Positions 9,129 through 19,680 of a DNA stretch of 64,000 nucleotides are shown here, one piece after another. The position numbers were made by a program, and so were the translations under genes. The stretch is from Rhynchopus euleeides (taxonomy: Eukaryota > Euglenozoa > Diplonemea > Diplonemida > Diplonemidae), in NCBI GenBank assembly GCA_963210315.1, contig OY723271.1:682001-746000 (forward strand), written 5' to 3'. A model generated the notes under the pieces. The model was not told the DNA's origin and made no database searches. It was given only the letters and a program-made list of their open reading frames with translations. Each line of letters begins with the position of its first letter. Position 1 is the stretch's first letter.

Positions 9129-11385
9129 TTACCCTGTCAGATACAGAAGTGCTGACGGGCCGCCTGACAGGACCTGCCTGAAGGACGGGGTATACTGGGC
9201 TGGGCCCGGCGTCTTGCATGCCGCTGCAGCATCGCCGCCACCCTTCCCACGCGCCTCTTTGGTGAAGGAGATGGGGCAGGCGCGCTGCACGCCCACGGTG
9301 TAGGCGGGGCCGGGCGCGTCGCGCGAGAGGAGGCCGGCAGCGCCATAGGGATCTCGCTCGGTGGTCACAGGGCACCACCTCGGCGCCCCGCGGGCGGCGC
9401 GGGGAGACTCTGCGGCCACGTAGGCACCTGGTCCGGGGCCCGTGTTGGGGTACGCATCCCCTGTGTTGCGCAGCGCCTGCCCCATCTTGATACCTCTCCC
9501 ATGCCAGCTTTGGATTTCGCGCGGCGTGTAGGTGTTGGGGCCGGGTGTGGCGGACTTCGCTTGCTGTTGCTGCTGCTGCTGCTGGGCCTGGCCCTGGTGG
9601 TGGCGACCTGACATGAACCATGCGAACTTCGGCCGTTTCCGTGTCGCGCGTTGCCCGGAAGATGTGTCATATTCAGCTGGCCCCGGATAGTCTGCTGCCA
9701 CAGCGCTGTGCGGTGTGGTGTGATGGGGGTCTACAGTCGGACATAAGAGACGCAAAGGGGGGTCAGCTGACGAACGGGGGTGAAGGCAGGGCGCAAAACA
9801 CCTCCTTGGCCTGATGAAGGGTGGCGTTTGTTCCACACACACCCTCCCCTTCCAACCTTGCAGAAAACCGGTGTTGCAAGCGGGAGAAAACAAAGCACAC
9901 ACAGGGAAGGCCACACTCTCTAGCCTCCCTTGGCTCCCTAGTCGCAACAAAGGTGCTTACACGAGTTCACTGAATGGGATGTCAACGGTTGGGGGCAGCC
10001 TCCCCCGCGAAGCGGGAGCCCACCGTGCAACCCAAGCTCAGCCGCGCTGCCCCCCCACCCAGACATACACACCGGCTGCCTGCTTGGGGTCGAAGTTGCG
10101 CGGTGCCATCGAGAACGCGCCCCCGACGATGCGCCGCTTCGGCGCGCTGCAGTGGGCCCCGGTGCTCTTCGCCGTCAGGCCGCCAGCCGCTGCCGCCTCC
10201 TGCCGCTTTGCCTTTGCAAAGCTCACCCCGCGGTGGGCCCGGCGCGTCCACTGCATGCCTGTGTGGATGTTGTAGGCGCCAGGCCCCGGGAACCCGTCGT
10301 GCTGACTCTTAGGTATCCGCGACGCTTTGCAGAAGGCTGCTGCCGTCCCGCGCGCCGGCGGATCCGCCAGATTCTGCATTGCAGCGCCCTCTGTGGGCAC
10401 AGGTCGCTCGAAGTCCAATCGCCGCTCAGACGCACCCCCGATGTGCCACGTGGGGCCATGGCCTGCATGCGTGCTGGATTGGTAGTCCGCAGGGCCAGGT
10501 GCGCGCAGCCCACCCTGCTGCTGCGTCCGCGAGTCCTTTGGAAAACTCACCTTTGGCGAGGACGGCTCGGCAGGAAACCGTGGCGAATACTGCCTGCACA
10601 AAGATGGTGTGGGTGTGGTGGGGATGACTTCGACACGGCCTCCGCCACAACGCAACCAACACCCAACACTCGCTCTTTTGAGCCTTCCGCGCGTGCAGAA
10701 CAGTGAAAGGCGGGCCGCCCCACAAAACTGGCTGAAAGGAAACACAGCTTGACACACGTGGTGGCATAGAGCAAATATCCCTAGCCCAGGTTGAGGCTGC
10801 CTGCATACCCTGGCCCTGGGTTCTCCAGCACGGTGTTGATGATTCGCCGCTCGCTTTGCCCGATGCGGATAGGGAGGCGTTTGTCGCGGCTCACAAAGCT
10901 GGGGCTGTAGCCAGCAGGCCCGGGCAGATCGCCTTGCTGCAGGGGTGGTGTGTGAGGCACAGATGCAATGGGGGTGTGTGGTGCGCCACATCACATGACA
11001 CGCTGGGTTTGACAAAGCCAAACGTCGACACAGAAGTGCATACGTTGGCGCTGTCCGACCAGGGAGAATCGCGGAACCTCGTCTCTTGCGGGACGAACCC
11101 GCCTATTGACGACGGCTTGAGCGACACCTTGTAGTGCACCGGTCCGGGCGAGTCGCGTGTCGGCAGGGCACTGCTCATGTCGTGAGAGGCCCGGTAGAAC
11201 ACAGGCTGAGGCACGTCTGGTGGACGCCCCATTGCAGGCTTCTGCTTGAACCGCTTCGCCACATGGCCCCGCAGGGGTGCGGTGCTGGGGCGTGCCGTCG
11301 GTATTTGTCTCCCTACATCGTTGCTCGGAGGTGGGGTGGGCCCGGCTGGTGGCTTCTCAGGACACGGGGTGTCCGTCCGGTCCAT
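9129..11385 (-). CDS. SHIPPO-repeat (PGPxxY) protein, four exons
   Basis: Exons (minus strand): 11385-11044, 10936-10809, 10593-10073 and 9691-9129, giving 517 residues. Donors are GTATGC, GTATGC and GTGTGT; acceptors end CAG; phases join cleanly (0, 2, 1). At least eight SHIPPO motifs are visible: SPGPVHYK, PGPAGYSPSF, PGPGQYSPRF, APGPADYQSS, PGPGAYNIHT, YPGPAEYD, TPGPNTY, GPGPGAYV, APGPAYTV, TPGPAQYTPSF. Two of these are completed only by the splicing proposed here, which supports the exon model. Such proteins bind or decorate microtubules, mainly in flagella and cilia. Exon 4 carries a Gln tract (CAG repeat). Intron 2 holds a CCTTCGC repeat. The last exon could be longer if another intron follows TPSFRQ. 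Confidence 0.8.
10683..10775 (+). repeat. ~80-bp CCTTCGC repeat inside SHIPPO intron 2
   Basis: CCTTCCGCGCGTGCAGAA at the left, CCACAAAACTGGCTGAAAGG in the middle, GTGGTGGCATAGAGC at the right. The middle phrase is also in the kinesin intron copy (41493-41575). It lies wholly within the intron 10594-10808. Confidence 0.6.
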
Positions 11386-11661
11386 GGCATGTGTAAGTGG
11401 GAATGCTGTGGGTGGGTGGGGTGGGTGTCACTATAATGGCGACTATTTTTCGTGGAGAGCGAGGAGTGACTGCATCGCGTGGTATGTGCGCGGTGTGTCC
11501 GTGTGTGGTGCAATGAAAGACTACCCGGGCGTTCACTCTGGCCTCTCTCTGGCTGTTGAAGCAACGGTCGATTCCATGGCTCAGCTAGGGGGTCTAAAGC
11601 GAAGGGCCCTCACTTAGAAGCCCAAATGGCGCTGGCACAGCCCATCGTACACTTGATGGGC

Positions 11662-11853
11662 TCAGCCACAGTAAGCAGGGCACACCCAACACCGTCCAGC
11701 TGCAGCCAAGGTTACTGTCAGGTGGTCACCACCCAGGCCCTCGCCCAGCCTTTCGTCAGAATACCAAGCCACCACATCTACATACCCCCCAGGATCTAGA
11801 AGCTGTTCGTTTGCAGCTTGCGGGTGAACGCGTGCGCGCCAGGAAGGCACCCA
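11662..11853 (-). CDS. Possible terminal exon of an unidentified gene
   Basis: An open minus-strand segment preceded by an AG acceptor and ending TGA. It reads like protein rather than repeat: WVPSWRARVHPQAANEQ, then LLDPGGYVDVVAWYSDE and GLGGDHLTVTL. A second protein-like stretch in the same minus orientation (YPPHDLLVVCERVLQRV..) lies at about 12160-12250 and could be an upstream exon. No family is recognised and the 5' end is unknown. Without transcript data this may be a gene fragment. Confidence 0.35.
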   Translation of the reverse strand, partial: WVPSWRARVHPQAANEQLLDPGGYVDVVAWYSDERLGEGLGGDHLTVTLAAAGRCWVCPAYCG

Positions 11854-12405
11854 CTGACCTCTTTTGCTAATGGCGTTATTTGACTTCTTGACAACGTGTT
11901 GCATGACCAGTACGAACAGCAAAGGTGAGATCAGTTTGTTGATATGTGTGTGTCTGGGTAGGCCTCCATGCACTGCACTCAGTGGCAATGGTGTCTCCCT
12001 GTCATTGGGGCCCATCTGCATGCCTGCATGTGTCCTACATGATCTGCACCGCAAAATTGCCTGCGTTGGTAACCCCATATTTCGCGCCCTGTTCGTGCCC
12101 AAGAACCCGTTTTTCAGTAACACCAACACCCATTTTTCTTTTTCCCCACCTCCCAACGAACACCCAACAGCGAATTTCGCATCCGATATCCGGCGAACGC
12201 GCTGCAGCACGCGCTCGCACACCACAAGGAGATCGTGCGGGGGGTATGGGAACAAGAGAACCGACCCACATGCACATTGAATAATGCGATTACAAACACC
12301 GTTGTCCCATGTCCAGGCAACCCTGAGGCAGAGCGCCTCTTGGGCACCCTTGTGCGAGGGCACCTGACTGAGATGACCCGATCTAAGCAAGAAATGCCCT
12401 GACAC

Positions 12406-12814
12406 AGCACGAGCACATCACTACAAAACCTTTTCCAAAAACCTGTTCCACGACACACGCGGGGGGGGGGGGGTAATACGAGGGGCAATACGAGCAAAAA
12501 AATAAAAAAAAAACCCCCCCCTCCCACACACACACCACACACTTCATCACCTCTCAAGCAATATTTTGACTCGGTGCGACTGCTGCCACCCCGAAGTTCC
12601 AGCCAACACAGGCGCCACACACCCCGAGCTCAACAGCTCGTCTCAACAGATCTACCTCTCTCTCGCTCTCTCTCTCTCTCCCCCCGTATCTCTTGTGCCT
12701 GAGCAGAACGCAAAGACGGTTCCCTCCCATCCCCCCCCCCCCCCCTATCCCACCGCCAGGACAGAAAGCGGTGCATTCTTCTGAAGTCCCCACCACACCC
12801 ACCGTTCTGCGTTC
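12406..12814. other. Non-coding region downstream of DNA ligase I
   Basis: Contains a G10 run, an A-rich patch, a (TC)n run near 12660 and a C17 run. No gene is seen. It should hold the 3' UTR of the ligase gene on the minus strand. Confidence 0.45.
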
Positions 12815-15199
12815 CTAATAGTCATCATCTGCCACCTGCAGCTCCTCCTGTCCTTCAAACTGGGAGCGGTAGAGCTCTGCAATCTGCTGCGAGCTGGTCG
12901 CCTGCTGCGGAGACTTGTCCTCCCTTGTCCTGATGAACCGTGGGAAGCGCAGCGCAATCCCCTTGGCAGGGTCCACGATGCCAATCGCAGCCTTATGCTT
13001 GGGGGAGATGGACAGGTCTGCCGCCTTCACCTCCCACACCACCGTGTCGGCAAACCAAACGTCGGGGTCATCCCCAGAGCCCACCTGATAGTACGGCGCT
13101 GGCCTCGACAGGGTATGGTCCTGCAGCTGCGTCGTGAGGGATGTGAGATCTTCATCCTTGAACCCAGTCCCCACCTTGCAGATGGCCTGAAACCCCTCGC
13201 TCTCCGGGTCGTAGCATGCCAGGAGGTAGGCGCTGTAGCACCCGGTCCGCTTGCCTTTGCCGTGCCATGCCCCGATGGGCACGAGATCCACCGAGTCACC
13301 GGCACCATCGATGTAATCCTTCTTCAGCTTCAGCCAGTTATATGTCCGCCTCGATGGGGTGTACTCTGAGTTGCGCGTGAGGGTCTTCACCATCAGCCCC
13401 TCGCAGTTAGCCTTGAGGGACTCCGCAAGGAAGGTCTCGATGTCCTCCTCCTCGGTGCAGTCCTTCCCTGTGGCGAACTGGAAATACCCGTCTATCTCTG
13501 CGAAGCTGCTGTGGAGCTTCTCCCGCCGCGAGGTGAACGTCTCCCCCAGGAGCGACTTCCCATTGAGGTAGAGCAGGTCGAACGCATAGATGCAGACGTG
13601 CACCTTCACATCCTCCAGCTTCACCTCCTTCCTGGCGCGGTGCTGGAGGACCTGGAAAGGCTGAATTGACTTCTCCACCGTGTCATAGGCAACCACCTCA
13701 GAGTCGATGATGAAGCTCTCGACCTCCCCGTCGATAATCGGCCTGTCCGAGAAATACTGGATCACATCAGGGTACTTCCCGGTGTGATTCTCCGAGTTCC
13801 TGGAGAAGATCCGCACGACCCGCTTTCCATCCTTCCCCCTCGAGCAGTGGATCTGGGCACGCTCCCCGTCATATTTGTACTCGCAGGTGAAGTCGCCGTC
13901 GGAGAAGCGCTTCAACACCAGCTGGACACCCTTTGCAGGCTTCGCAAGCATCGGCTTCACTGGGAGGTTCAGCGTGAGCGTCACCTTCTCCAGGCTGCAC
14001 AGCCCCCCTTTGATAAGCTCCGGGATGATCCTGTCGAAGGAGGGCATCTCGTTGAAGGACTGCTTCAGGCGATCCGCTGTCGAGTTGAGGAGCCACTGCA
14101 CCTTGGCGTCTGAGAGAGGTGCGATGTCGACCTCGACAGCGAGAAACGCGTGGGCCAGAGACATGAGGACGGTCTGCTCAGCCAGGCCGAGGCGCATTTT
14201 CCCCTGCAGCGACCTCACGATGAAGTTTGCCTCGATGGGCTTTGCGCTGCGCATCATCTTCGAGATCCACGCCATGCGTCTCTTCTGCACATCCTTCCCG
14301 CTCTCCTGCGCAACCTGCTTGAATGTGGTGTAAACCTGCTCCAGTGTGAGAGGTTTTGGCGCAACCAGCATCGTCTGCTTCGACTTGGTATGCTGCGCGA
14401 TCTCCGCCAGGTCCCCGTTCTGACGGTACTTCTCACGGATCTGAGCCTCGCTGAGGCCCCCCCCAGCCGCGATGCATTTGAAGAGGAACGCATCGCCGAT
14501 GCCGAGTTCGATCCCCTCCACAGCAGGGGCAAGCTTGTTCAGCGAGAGGTAGACGGTCGGGAGGACAGCCGCAGGCGCAGCCTCGATCAACGTGATGAAG
14601 CAGCGCGTCATCAGGGTCGACACCTCAAGCCTTGCTGACACGGTGCTGACCTCTGCCAGGGCATCGCAGAGGTAGAAGTATGGCACGGAGTCCCCCGACT
14701 TCCAGGTCATCGCCAGGGGATCGTCGGCGGCTTTCCGCAGCATCTTGGCGTGGCTGAGGGCGACGGGCAGCTCCTTTTCGGCAATCTGCTCCACATCGAG
14801 GAAGGCAGGCTTCTCCTCAAGCGCAGCGAGCTTCTGGCGGAGTGACTCACGCAGCTCGCGGCGCCGTTCTGCCATCGGGTCCTCCGGAGGGGTCGTCGAG
14901 GAGGGGGCAGCGTCCGCGTCCCCTTCGCGTTTGCGCTTTGCCTGCGCGGGGCTCGGCTTGTCGGCGCTGGCCTGAGAGGATGTAGTGCTGAGCCTGGCGG
15001 GCTTGCCGGTGCCGGCAGCAGGGGCGGCAGGGGGCTGGGCGTCGGAAGCAGCAGCGCGCGCATCCGGCTCCGGCTGTGGGGTGGGATCGGGTTTCGGCCC
15101 CGTGCCTTTCCCCTGCCGTTTGAACATCGACATGATGCCCGGCTGCCGGCTCATCTTGGGGGTGCGGTGGGGGTGGGTGGGGGGTTCACCTGGAGCCAT
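12815..15199 (-). CDS. LIG1: DNA ligase I (ATP-dependent)
   Basis: 794 residues, single exon, ATG at 15199. Joins Okazaki fragments and completes excision repair in the nucleus. Motif I is KYDGER with the adenylated Lys at residue 442. Other nucleotidyltransferase motifs follow in order: SEVVAYD (III), EGLMVKTL (IV), WLKLKKDY (V), and near the C-terminus FPRFIRTREDKSPQQAT (VI). The N-terminal DNA-binding domain (about 110-380) and OB fold are of normal size; human LIG1 is 919 and yeast Cdc9 755 residues. A PIP-like box QPGIMSMF for PCNA binding lies at the start of a disordered Pro/Ala-rich leader. In human LIG1 the box begins almost at the initiator Met, so the second ATG (MSRQPG, 15154) may be the real start. 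The 52-bp repeat at 15311-15362 lies 112 bp upstream. Confidence 0.95.
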   Translation of the reverse strand: MAPGEPPTHPHRTPKMSRQPGIMSMFKRQGKGTGPKPDPTPQPEPDARAAASDAQPPAAPAAGTGKPARLSTTSSQASADKPSPAQAKRKREGDADAAPSSTTPPEDPMAERRRELRESLRQKLAALEEKPAFLDVEQIAEKELPVALSHAKMLRKAADDPLAMTWKSGDSVPYFYLCDALAEVSTVSARLEVSTLMTRCFITLIEAAPAAVLPTVYLSLNKLAPAVEGIELGIGDAFLFKCIAAGGGLSEAQIREKYRQNGDLAEIAQHTKSKQTMLVAPKPLTLEQVYTTFKQVAQESGKDVQKRRMAWISKMMRSAKPIEANFIVRSLQGKMRLGLAEQTVLMSLAHAFLAVEVDIAPLSDAKVQWLLNSTADRLKQSFNEMPSFDRIIPELIKGGLCSLEKVTLTLNLPVKPMLAKPAKGVQLVLKRFSDGDFTCEYKYDGERAQIHCSRGKDGKRVVRIFSRNSENHTGKYPDVIQYFSDRPIIDGEVESFIIDSEVVAYDTVEKSIQPFQVLQHRARKEVKLEDVKVHVCIYAFDLLYLNGKSLLGETFTSRREKLHSSFAEIDGYFQFATGKDCTEEEDIETFLAESLKANCEGLMVKTLTRNSEYTPSRRTYNWLKLKKDYIDGAGDSVDLVPIGAWHGKGKRTGCYSAYLLACYDPESEGFQAICKVGTGFKDEDLTSLTTQLQDHTLSRPAPYYQVGSGDDPDVWFADTVVWEVKAADLSISPKHKAAIGIVDPAKGIALRFPRFIRTREDKSPQQATSSQQIAELYRSQFEGQEELQVADDDY

Positions 15200-15310
15200 G
15201 AGTGAGTCAAAGGGGGTGGATGGGTGGGGTGGGGGCAGAATCGTACTCCGTTCGCTTTATTATAGACACCCTGTCCAGCAGCTGTGGGAGAACAAAAGTT
15301 TGGGACTCAG

Positions 15311-15362
15311 CTGGCCCGCAGATCAACGGGCGCATCAGCCTGCGAGTGGGTGGGGGTGGGGG
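15311..15362 (-). promoter_or_regulatory. 52-bp sequence shared by the upstream regions of two minus-strand genes (copy upstream of LIG1)
   Basis: CTGGCCCGCAGATCAACGGG through GAGTGGGTGGGGGTGGG is repeated without mismatch at 17862-17913. Both copies sit 110-160 bp upstream of a minus-strand ATG (15199 and 17706), in the same orientation. A promoter or 5' UTR role is inference; a dispersed repeat is the alternative. Confidence 0.45.
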
Positions 15363-16698
15363 TGGGAGGGGGAGTCTTGGTCGGTCAGAGGATACAAAGG
15401 AGATAGGGGGAGGGGGAGGTCAGTTCATCCAGGTCTGCTTGTAGTATCAGTTCGCGTGCGGAGGGGCTGGAGCGGGGAAGAAAAGATACACAAATCCTGC
15501 TGTGAGTTGTGCGGTGTTTCCCCTCAGCCCCCGTTCCAACCTTGCGTATTGCAGTGGCAGGAAAAGGAAAAACACGGCAGGTCAGATCGCCCGTCCTTCC
15601 TCGACCGCACGACTCCCCCCCTACGCACCTACGGTGCTCAAACAAGTTTGTGGTGGGGGTGGGGGTGGGGGCATGCCGTGCCGTTCTCGACTGTTCAATG
15701 CTGAAACCGCGTTCCAATCCTGTCACCGCAAGCACACACCTACAACCACAGGACACCTGACTGCACGCCTGGCCGGGAAAGGGAGGCACCAACACACACC
15801 ATAGCACGGTGTGTGGGGCACTCGGTAGGGCTCAGGCACGGCAACAGTCGAGCCCTCTGCTGCAAACATGCTGCCTGCCAGGTGTGATCGGTACCCGCGA
15901 CCGAAAGATGCCCGGCAGAGGCACGGCAACAGAACAGCACAAAGCAGGAAGCAGCCGTTGCAGGTGGGTCTGCGGTGTGTGCGATACGGTGGCGGTGCGA
16001 GGCGGCGGTGCGATACTTCGGAGAAGTCGAAACGGGGCAAGGGTCTGTGCCGTTTCGATGCGTGGGGAGGGTACGGGGTATGGGAAAAGACAACAACGAC
16101 AATTGCAGAGGAAGAGGAAGAAGAATAACGATGACGACGTAGAGATGGTCGGGGACAACATGCCACCCGCCCACCCTAAACCCATTGCCTGAGAGACATA
16201 AGCGCCCCACTCACACACACGCGCGAGTTGGCACAACGTGATGGATCTTGCAGAAGCATCGTCTCTGGGTTTCTAATCAGGCACACCACCTCTTGATGGG
16301 ATCCAGGATATCTGAGACTTGACAGCAGACGACGGTGGTTAAATCAGTTCACACACCCCACCCAACACAAACACACCCCGCCCCCCATTGGAGGTGTTGG
16401 TGTTATGCCTGCAGCAAAGCCTCGAACAGCACCCAACCCACACACCCTTGAGGTGATGAGGATGAGGAGGAGGATCCACAAATCAGAAGAGGGTCGGATT
16501 ACAAACGGGAGAGAGGCAAGCTTGGGGTCTGGGGTGGGGCAGGTGCAAGCATCCCTGCGAGAGCATGGGGAAGGGGGGAAGAGTGTGGTGGTGGTGGTGC
16601 GGCACAAATAGGATGGAAGAAGCCGACGGGTCAGGGCAAAGGGGCAGCATCCACGTAGCCACGCATCCAGGTATTTGCGCTGGGCTGAAGGGGTCGTT
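15363..16698. other. Non-coding region between LIG1 and the secreted coiled-coil gene
   Basis: No gene supported. It includes a GGTGGG-rich stretch ending GGGGGCATGCCGTGCCGTT at about 15652-15687, which partly matches 17897-17946, and a phrase CGTTCCAA.CCTTG.. repeated near 15532 and 15709. Short open frames on both strands are Arg/Ser/Pro-rich and overlap each other. Confidence 0.45.
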
Positions 16699-17706
16699 TT
16701 AAGGGCGCAGCTCCATCAGCAGTCCATGCAGAAGGGGCAGCGAGCCGCAGGGGAGTGCACCCGTGAGGAGTCTCAGTGTGGAAGCGGTATCAGCAGCTGC
16801 ACCCACATTGCGGCGTGTGTGACGCACACGCAGCGAGCGGGAAAGCCTGGCAGCAAGGGCAGCAGTCGGGGGAACAGCTACACGGCCCTGCTGCACGGAT
16901 CCTGAGCGTGAGTCGAGGTGGTCAACAGGGTCCTCGAGCATCCGCTTCAGGAAGTATGTGAGGATGCCGGACAAATAATCCATCGCCTGCTGGTGCCCTG
17001 CAATCAAGGAGTCCAGCTCGATCTGGTCCAGCTGTGCCTGCGCCTCCATGGCCTCGATATGACTGCGGAGCACAGTCTGTTGCATCTGATACGTCAGGTA
17101 GGCAGCCGACGACTTGTCTGTCATGGTGCTCATTATCGCTGTCAGTATGTTGAGCTCCATCGTCTTCTGCACCAGGACTGTGTTCTGCGCCTCCATCTCC
17201 GCCGTGGCTTCATCCTGCAGTGCATTGATCGCAGCGATACGCTTATGCAGCGCCTGGAGGAACTTATTAAAGGCATCAAGGCGGGCAGCGGCGTCAACCT
17301 TCTCCATGTAGTCGATCCAAGCCTTCATCTCCTCGTTGAGCCACGTCCGATCCAGCATCGTCTGGTCCCACTCCCCCTGCGCCTCCAGGGACTCGATAAG
17401 CTTTTCAAATGCAGCCAGTTGATCCGCAATCGCCGTGTAGTTAGCCTGCTGCACGGATCCTGAGCGCGACGAGGCCTTGCCAGCCGTCTCAACAGCATCG
17501 AGGGCCAGCGAAACGCGGAAGTCACACGCACGTGCGCTGTACAGCTCCCCGGTCCTGTTGCACGCCGACACCACGAGCTGGACACGCTGTGCCACGGTTC
17601 GCTGAGTCTCCCAAATTGACACGCATGATGGACTGGGAGACGCCCCTGCGCCTGCCCCTGCCGCAGCAGCAGCAGCAGCAGCAGCGATGAACAGCAACCC
17701 AAGCAT
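16699..17706 (-). CDS. Secreted or membrane-targeted coiled-coil protein, unknown function
   Basis: 335 residues from ATG at 17706; a further in-frame GTG (17730) is not needed. Stop TAA. The N-terminus MLGLLFIAAAAAAAAAGAGA is a typical signal peptide, followed by a Pro/Ser stretch and three Cys within about 40 residues. Residues about 90-270 are helical with heptad-like hydrophobics (LAAFEKLIESLEAQGEWDQ; MEAQNTVLVQKTMELNILTA; RSHIEAMEAQAQLDQIELDS), a likely coiled coil. The octapeptide SRSGSVQQ occurs twice, once before and once after the helical region, with matching DNA (CTGCACGGATCCTGAGCG at about 16893 and 17450). The C-terminal 60 residues are Arg/Leu-rich. No family is recognised. Confidence 0.6.
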   Translation of the reverse strand: MLGLLFIAAAAAAAAAGAGAGASPSPSCVSIWETQRTVAQRVQLVVSACNRTGELYSARACDFRVSLALDAVETAGKASSRSGSVQQANYTAIADQLAAFEKLIESLEAQGEWDQTMLDRTWLNEEMKAWIDYMEKVDAAARLDAFNKFLQALHKRIAAINALQDEATAEMEAQNTVLVQKTMELNILTAIMSTMTDKSSAAYLTYQMQQTVLRSHIEAMEAQAQLDQIELDSLIAGHQQAMDYLSGILTYFLKRMLEDPVDHLDSRSGSVQQGRVAVPPTAALAARLSRSLRVRHTRRNVGAAADTASTLRLLTGALPCGSLPLLHGLLMELRP

Positions 17707-17861
17707 CACAGCTGCTCGATGTGATTCCACGTGAATACCTGCAGGCGTTGGGGGGTGGGAGTGACTCCTTCATAAACCTGCACATCACCGGAAGGAACCC
17801 GGTGCTCGTATGATGCTGCCCTGATACAGACACAACAGAAACCCTTGAAACCCCGCAACAT

Positions 17862-17913
17862 CTGGCCCGCAGATCAACGGGCGCATCAGCCTGCGAGTGG
17901 GTGGGGGTGGGGG
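17862..17913 (-). promoter_or_regulatory. 52-bp shared upstream sequence (copy upstream of the coiled-coil gene)
   Basis: Identical to 15311-15362. It starts 156 bp upstream of the ATG at 17706. The following 35 bp (GGGGGCATG.. CCGTGCCGTT) also match a second point in the LIG1 upstream region, so the copy is mosaic. Confidence 0.45.
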
Positions 17914-18127
17914 CATGTCGGGGGTTCGGGGACGCCGTGCCGTTTACGACCCTTCCTTTTACACTTCAGGCATTGCGCGGTCTGCCTTCTTTCCGAATTC
18001 GGGTGTATTGCGCTGGGTGATCACACACATGACCCTTTCGCAGTACACCCTCTGGATAGATCGCGGAAGCCCGCACCCCCAACGCGGAGAACCCGCACTG
18101 AGAGCGGCACAGATCAGACGGCGTGTC

Positions 18128-19261
18128 TCATCGCCCCTCGCACCCGTCAGACTCTCCCTCGCACTGCTTCAGCATAATTTCGTTCCTGCCCTGGTGGCAC
18201 ACCACATACCGCCCGCAGGGCGACACCGCCACACAGGGAGCCCACACACTCACAGGAGACTGGTGCAGCTGTGACGCTGTTGACGCAGACCAGTGCCGCA
18301 GGGTGTCACTGTCGATCGTGTAGATGCTCGAGTCGCTGGGGCTCATGCACATCTTGACGCAAGAGCAGTCGATATGTTCCTCGGAGCCGTGCTCGATGCG
18401 TGATGTCAGCTGCCCAGTGGCAACGTCCCATGTGATGAAGCACTCCTGCGTCATTGCCACCACAGAGTTTTCAAAAGGGTGGATGCAGAAGCACACTACT
18501 GCTGAATCAACCCTGCGGACACACACGCCCTCCAGATCCACCCACGCCACCCCCTGGTTGTCCGCCACCAGCACGAAGCTCGAGCAGGGTGTGAACAGAG
18601 CCCCGCAGCATGTCGCTGTGGACACATCCAGATTGCCCACTGCGGTGCACTCGCCGGACTCCCAGTCCCAGATGCGAAGGCTACGGCCATACGACAGGGC
18701 CCACTGTCCACAGAGGCTGATGTCGAGGTGCAGGACGCCCGAAGGGTGAGTGGTGCCGAGGCGGCGGTGCTCTCTGCAGTCAGGGATGCTGATGATGGCA
18801 ACGTCCCGCCCGCACCCCACCGCCAGCCAGCCGCTGCAGGGGGTGAATGCCAGGCAGAAGTGGCTCTCGTCTCCGGTGTCAAGGCAGGTGGTGGTGGTGC
18901 CGTCCTCCAGGTTGCGCAGCTGCAGCGACGCGTCACCAAAGATCCCCCCGCAGGCAACGGCGAGCCACCTCCCGCAGGGCGAGACGGCGAATGCGTTAGG
19001 CTCGTCGGCAGGGAATGATGTTGGGCAGGCGACGGAGGGGTACGGCCTGCTGCGGATCTGCACCGTGTCCTGCGACTCCAGCCCCAGGTCGCTGATGGGC
19101 GTGCTGCCGGGCACGGCACTCCCTGAGACGACCAGCTCGGTGCGGCGGCAGTGCGACGCCCCTTCACAGGCCTTGTGCAGGAGGCTGGCTGCGGTCTCCC
19201 GGTCGGACACCTCGACACATTTGGAGCACCCGGTGTCGCTGAACACGGCAGTCACCTCCAT
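18128..19261 (-). CDS. Ubiquitin-like/beta-propeller (WD40-like) protein, copy 1
   Basis: 377 residues from MEVTAVFSD at ATG 19261; the open frame extends further upstream but the paralogue and the beta-grasp start support this Met. Residues 1-75 resemble a ubiquitin-like fold (VEVSDRETAASLLHKAC; ELVVSGSAVPGSTPISDLGL; QDTVQIRSRP). Residues about 85-360 contain recurring propeller strands: AVSPCGRWLAVACGG, AFTPCSGWLAVGCGRDVAII, LDISLCGQWALSYGRSLRIWDWESGEC, FTPCSSFVLVADNQGVAWVDLEG, CFITWDVATGQL, AVSPCGRYVVCHQGRNEI. SPCG/TPCS turns replace the usual GH..WD signature, so it is WD40-like and not canonical. It is likely a scaffold with no enzymatic residues visible. It is a tandem duplicate of the gene at 20099. 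Confidence 0.75.
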   Translation of the reverse strand: MEVTAVFSDTGCSKCVEVSDRETAASLLHKACEGASHCRRTELVVSGSAVPGSTPISDLGLESQDTVQIRSRPYPSVACPTSFPADEPNAFAVSPCGRWLAVACGGIFGDASLQLRNLEDGTTTTCLDTGDESHFCLAFTPCSGWLAVGCGRDVAIISIPDCREHRRLGTTHPSGVLHLDISLCGQWALSYGRSLRIWDWESGECTAVGNLDVSTATCCGALFTPCSSFVLVADNQGVAWVDLEGVCVRRVDSAVVCFCIHPFENSVVAMTQECFITWDVATGQLTSRIEHGSEEHIDCSCVKMCMSPSDSSIYTIDSDTLRHWSASTASQLHQSPVSVWAPCVAVSPCGRYVVCHQGRNEIMLKQCEGESDGCEGR

Positions 19262-19561
19262 TCCAGGGAGACAGGGGACAGGCTGCCAGAACACAGGCAG
19301 GCAGTCCTGAGGATTGGGTTGATGCGTCACGAGACGCAGTGTGCTGTGACTCCCTGCGGAAGGGGAACGTGGAGAGGCACAACAGCCGCAGTGTCCCGAG
19401 CACCTTCGCTTTTGAGGCGGGCAGGCGAAATCATGGGATTGGGAGAGTGTGTGTGGAGTGGGGGTTCGCGACGGCACCGACAGGCATTTCCGACGACTGT
19501 CGAACAGAACATGCACCGATCACCCCCCCCCCCCCCACCCCTTGTTGAATCGACAAGGGAT

Positions 19562-19680
19562 CCTTCGCTCAGAAATGCATCTCAGGGTTAGGGTGAGAGA
19601 GCTGAGCTGTGTGTGTGTGTATGGTTCACAGAACCGGTTGCAAAGGGATAATCATTGACACACAGCATGGCACAGACCGC
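19562..19680 (+). repeat. CCTTCGC interspersed repeat, expanded copy
   Basis: Starts CCTTCGCTCAGAAATGCATC and ends CAGCATGGCACAGACCGC. It is longer than other copies because of a (GT)n insertion in the middle. It lies between the two propeller genes. Confidence 0.45.

Noticed and set aside
10510..10555. A GTGAGT donor inside SHIPPO exon 3
   Set aside because: Using it would remove the VSFPKDSR segment that follows PGPGQYSPRF and break the repeat spacing; the open frame continues through.
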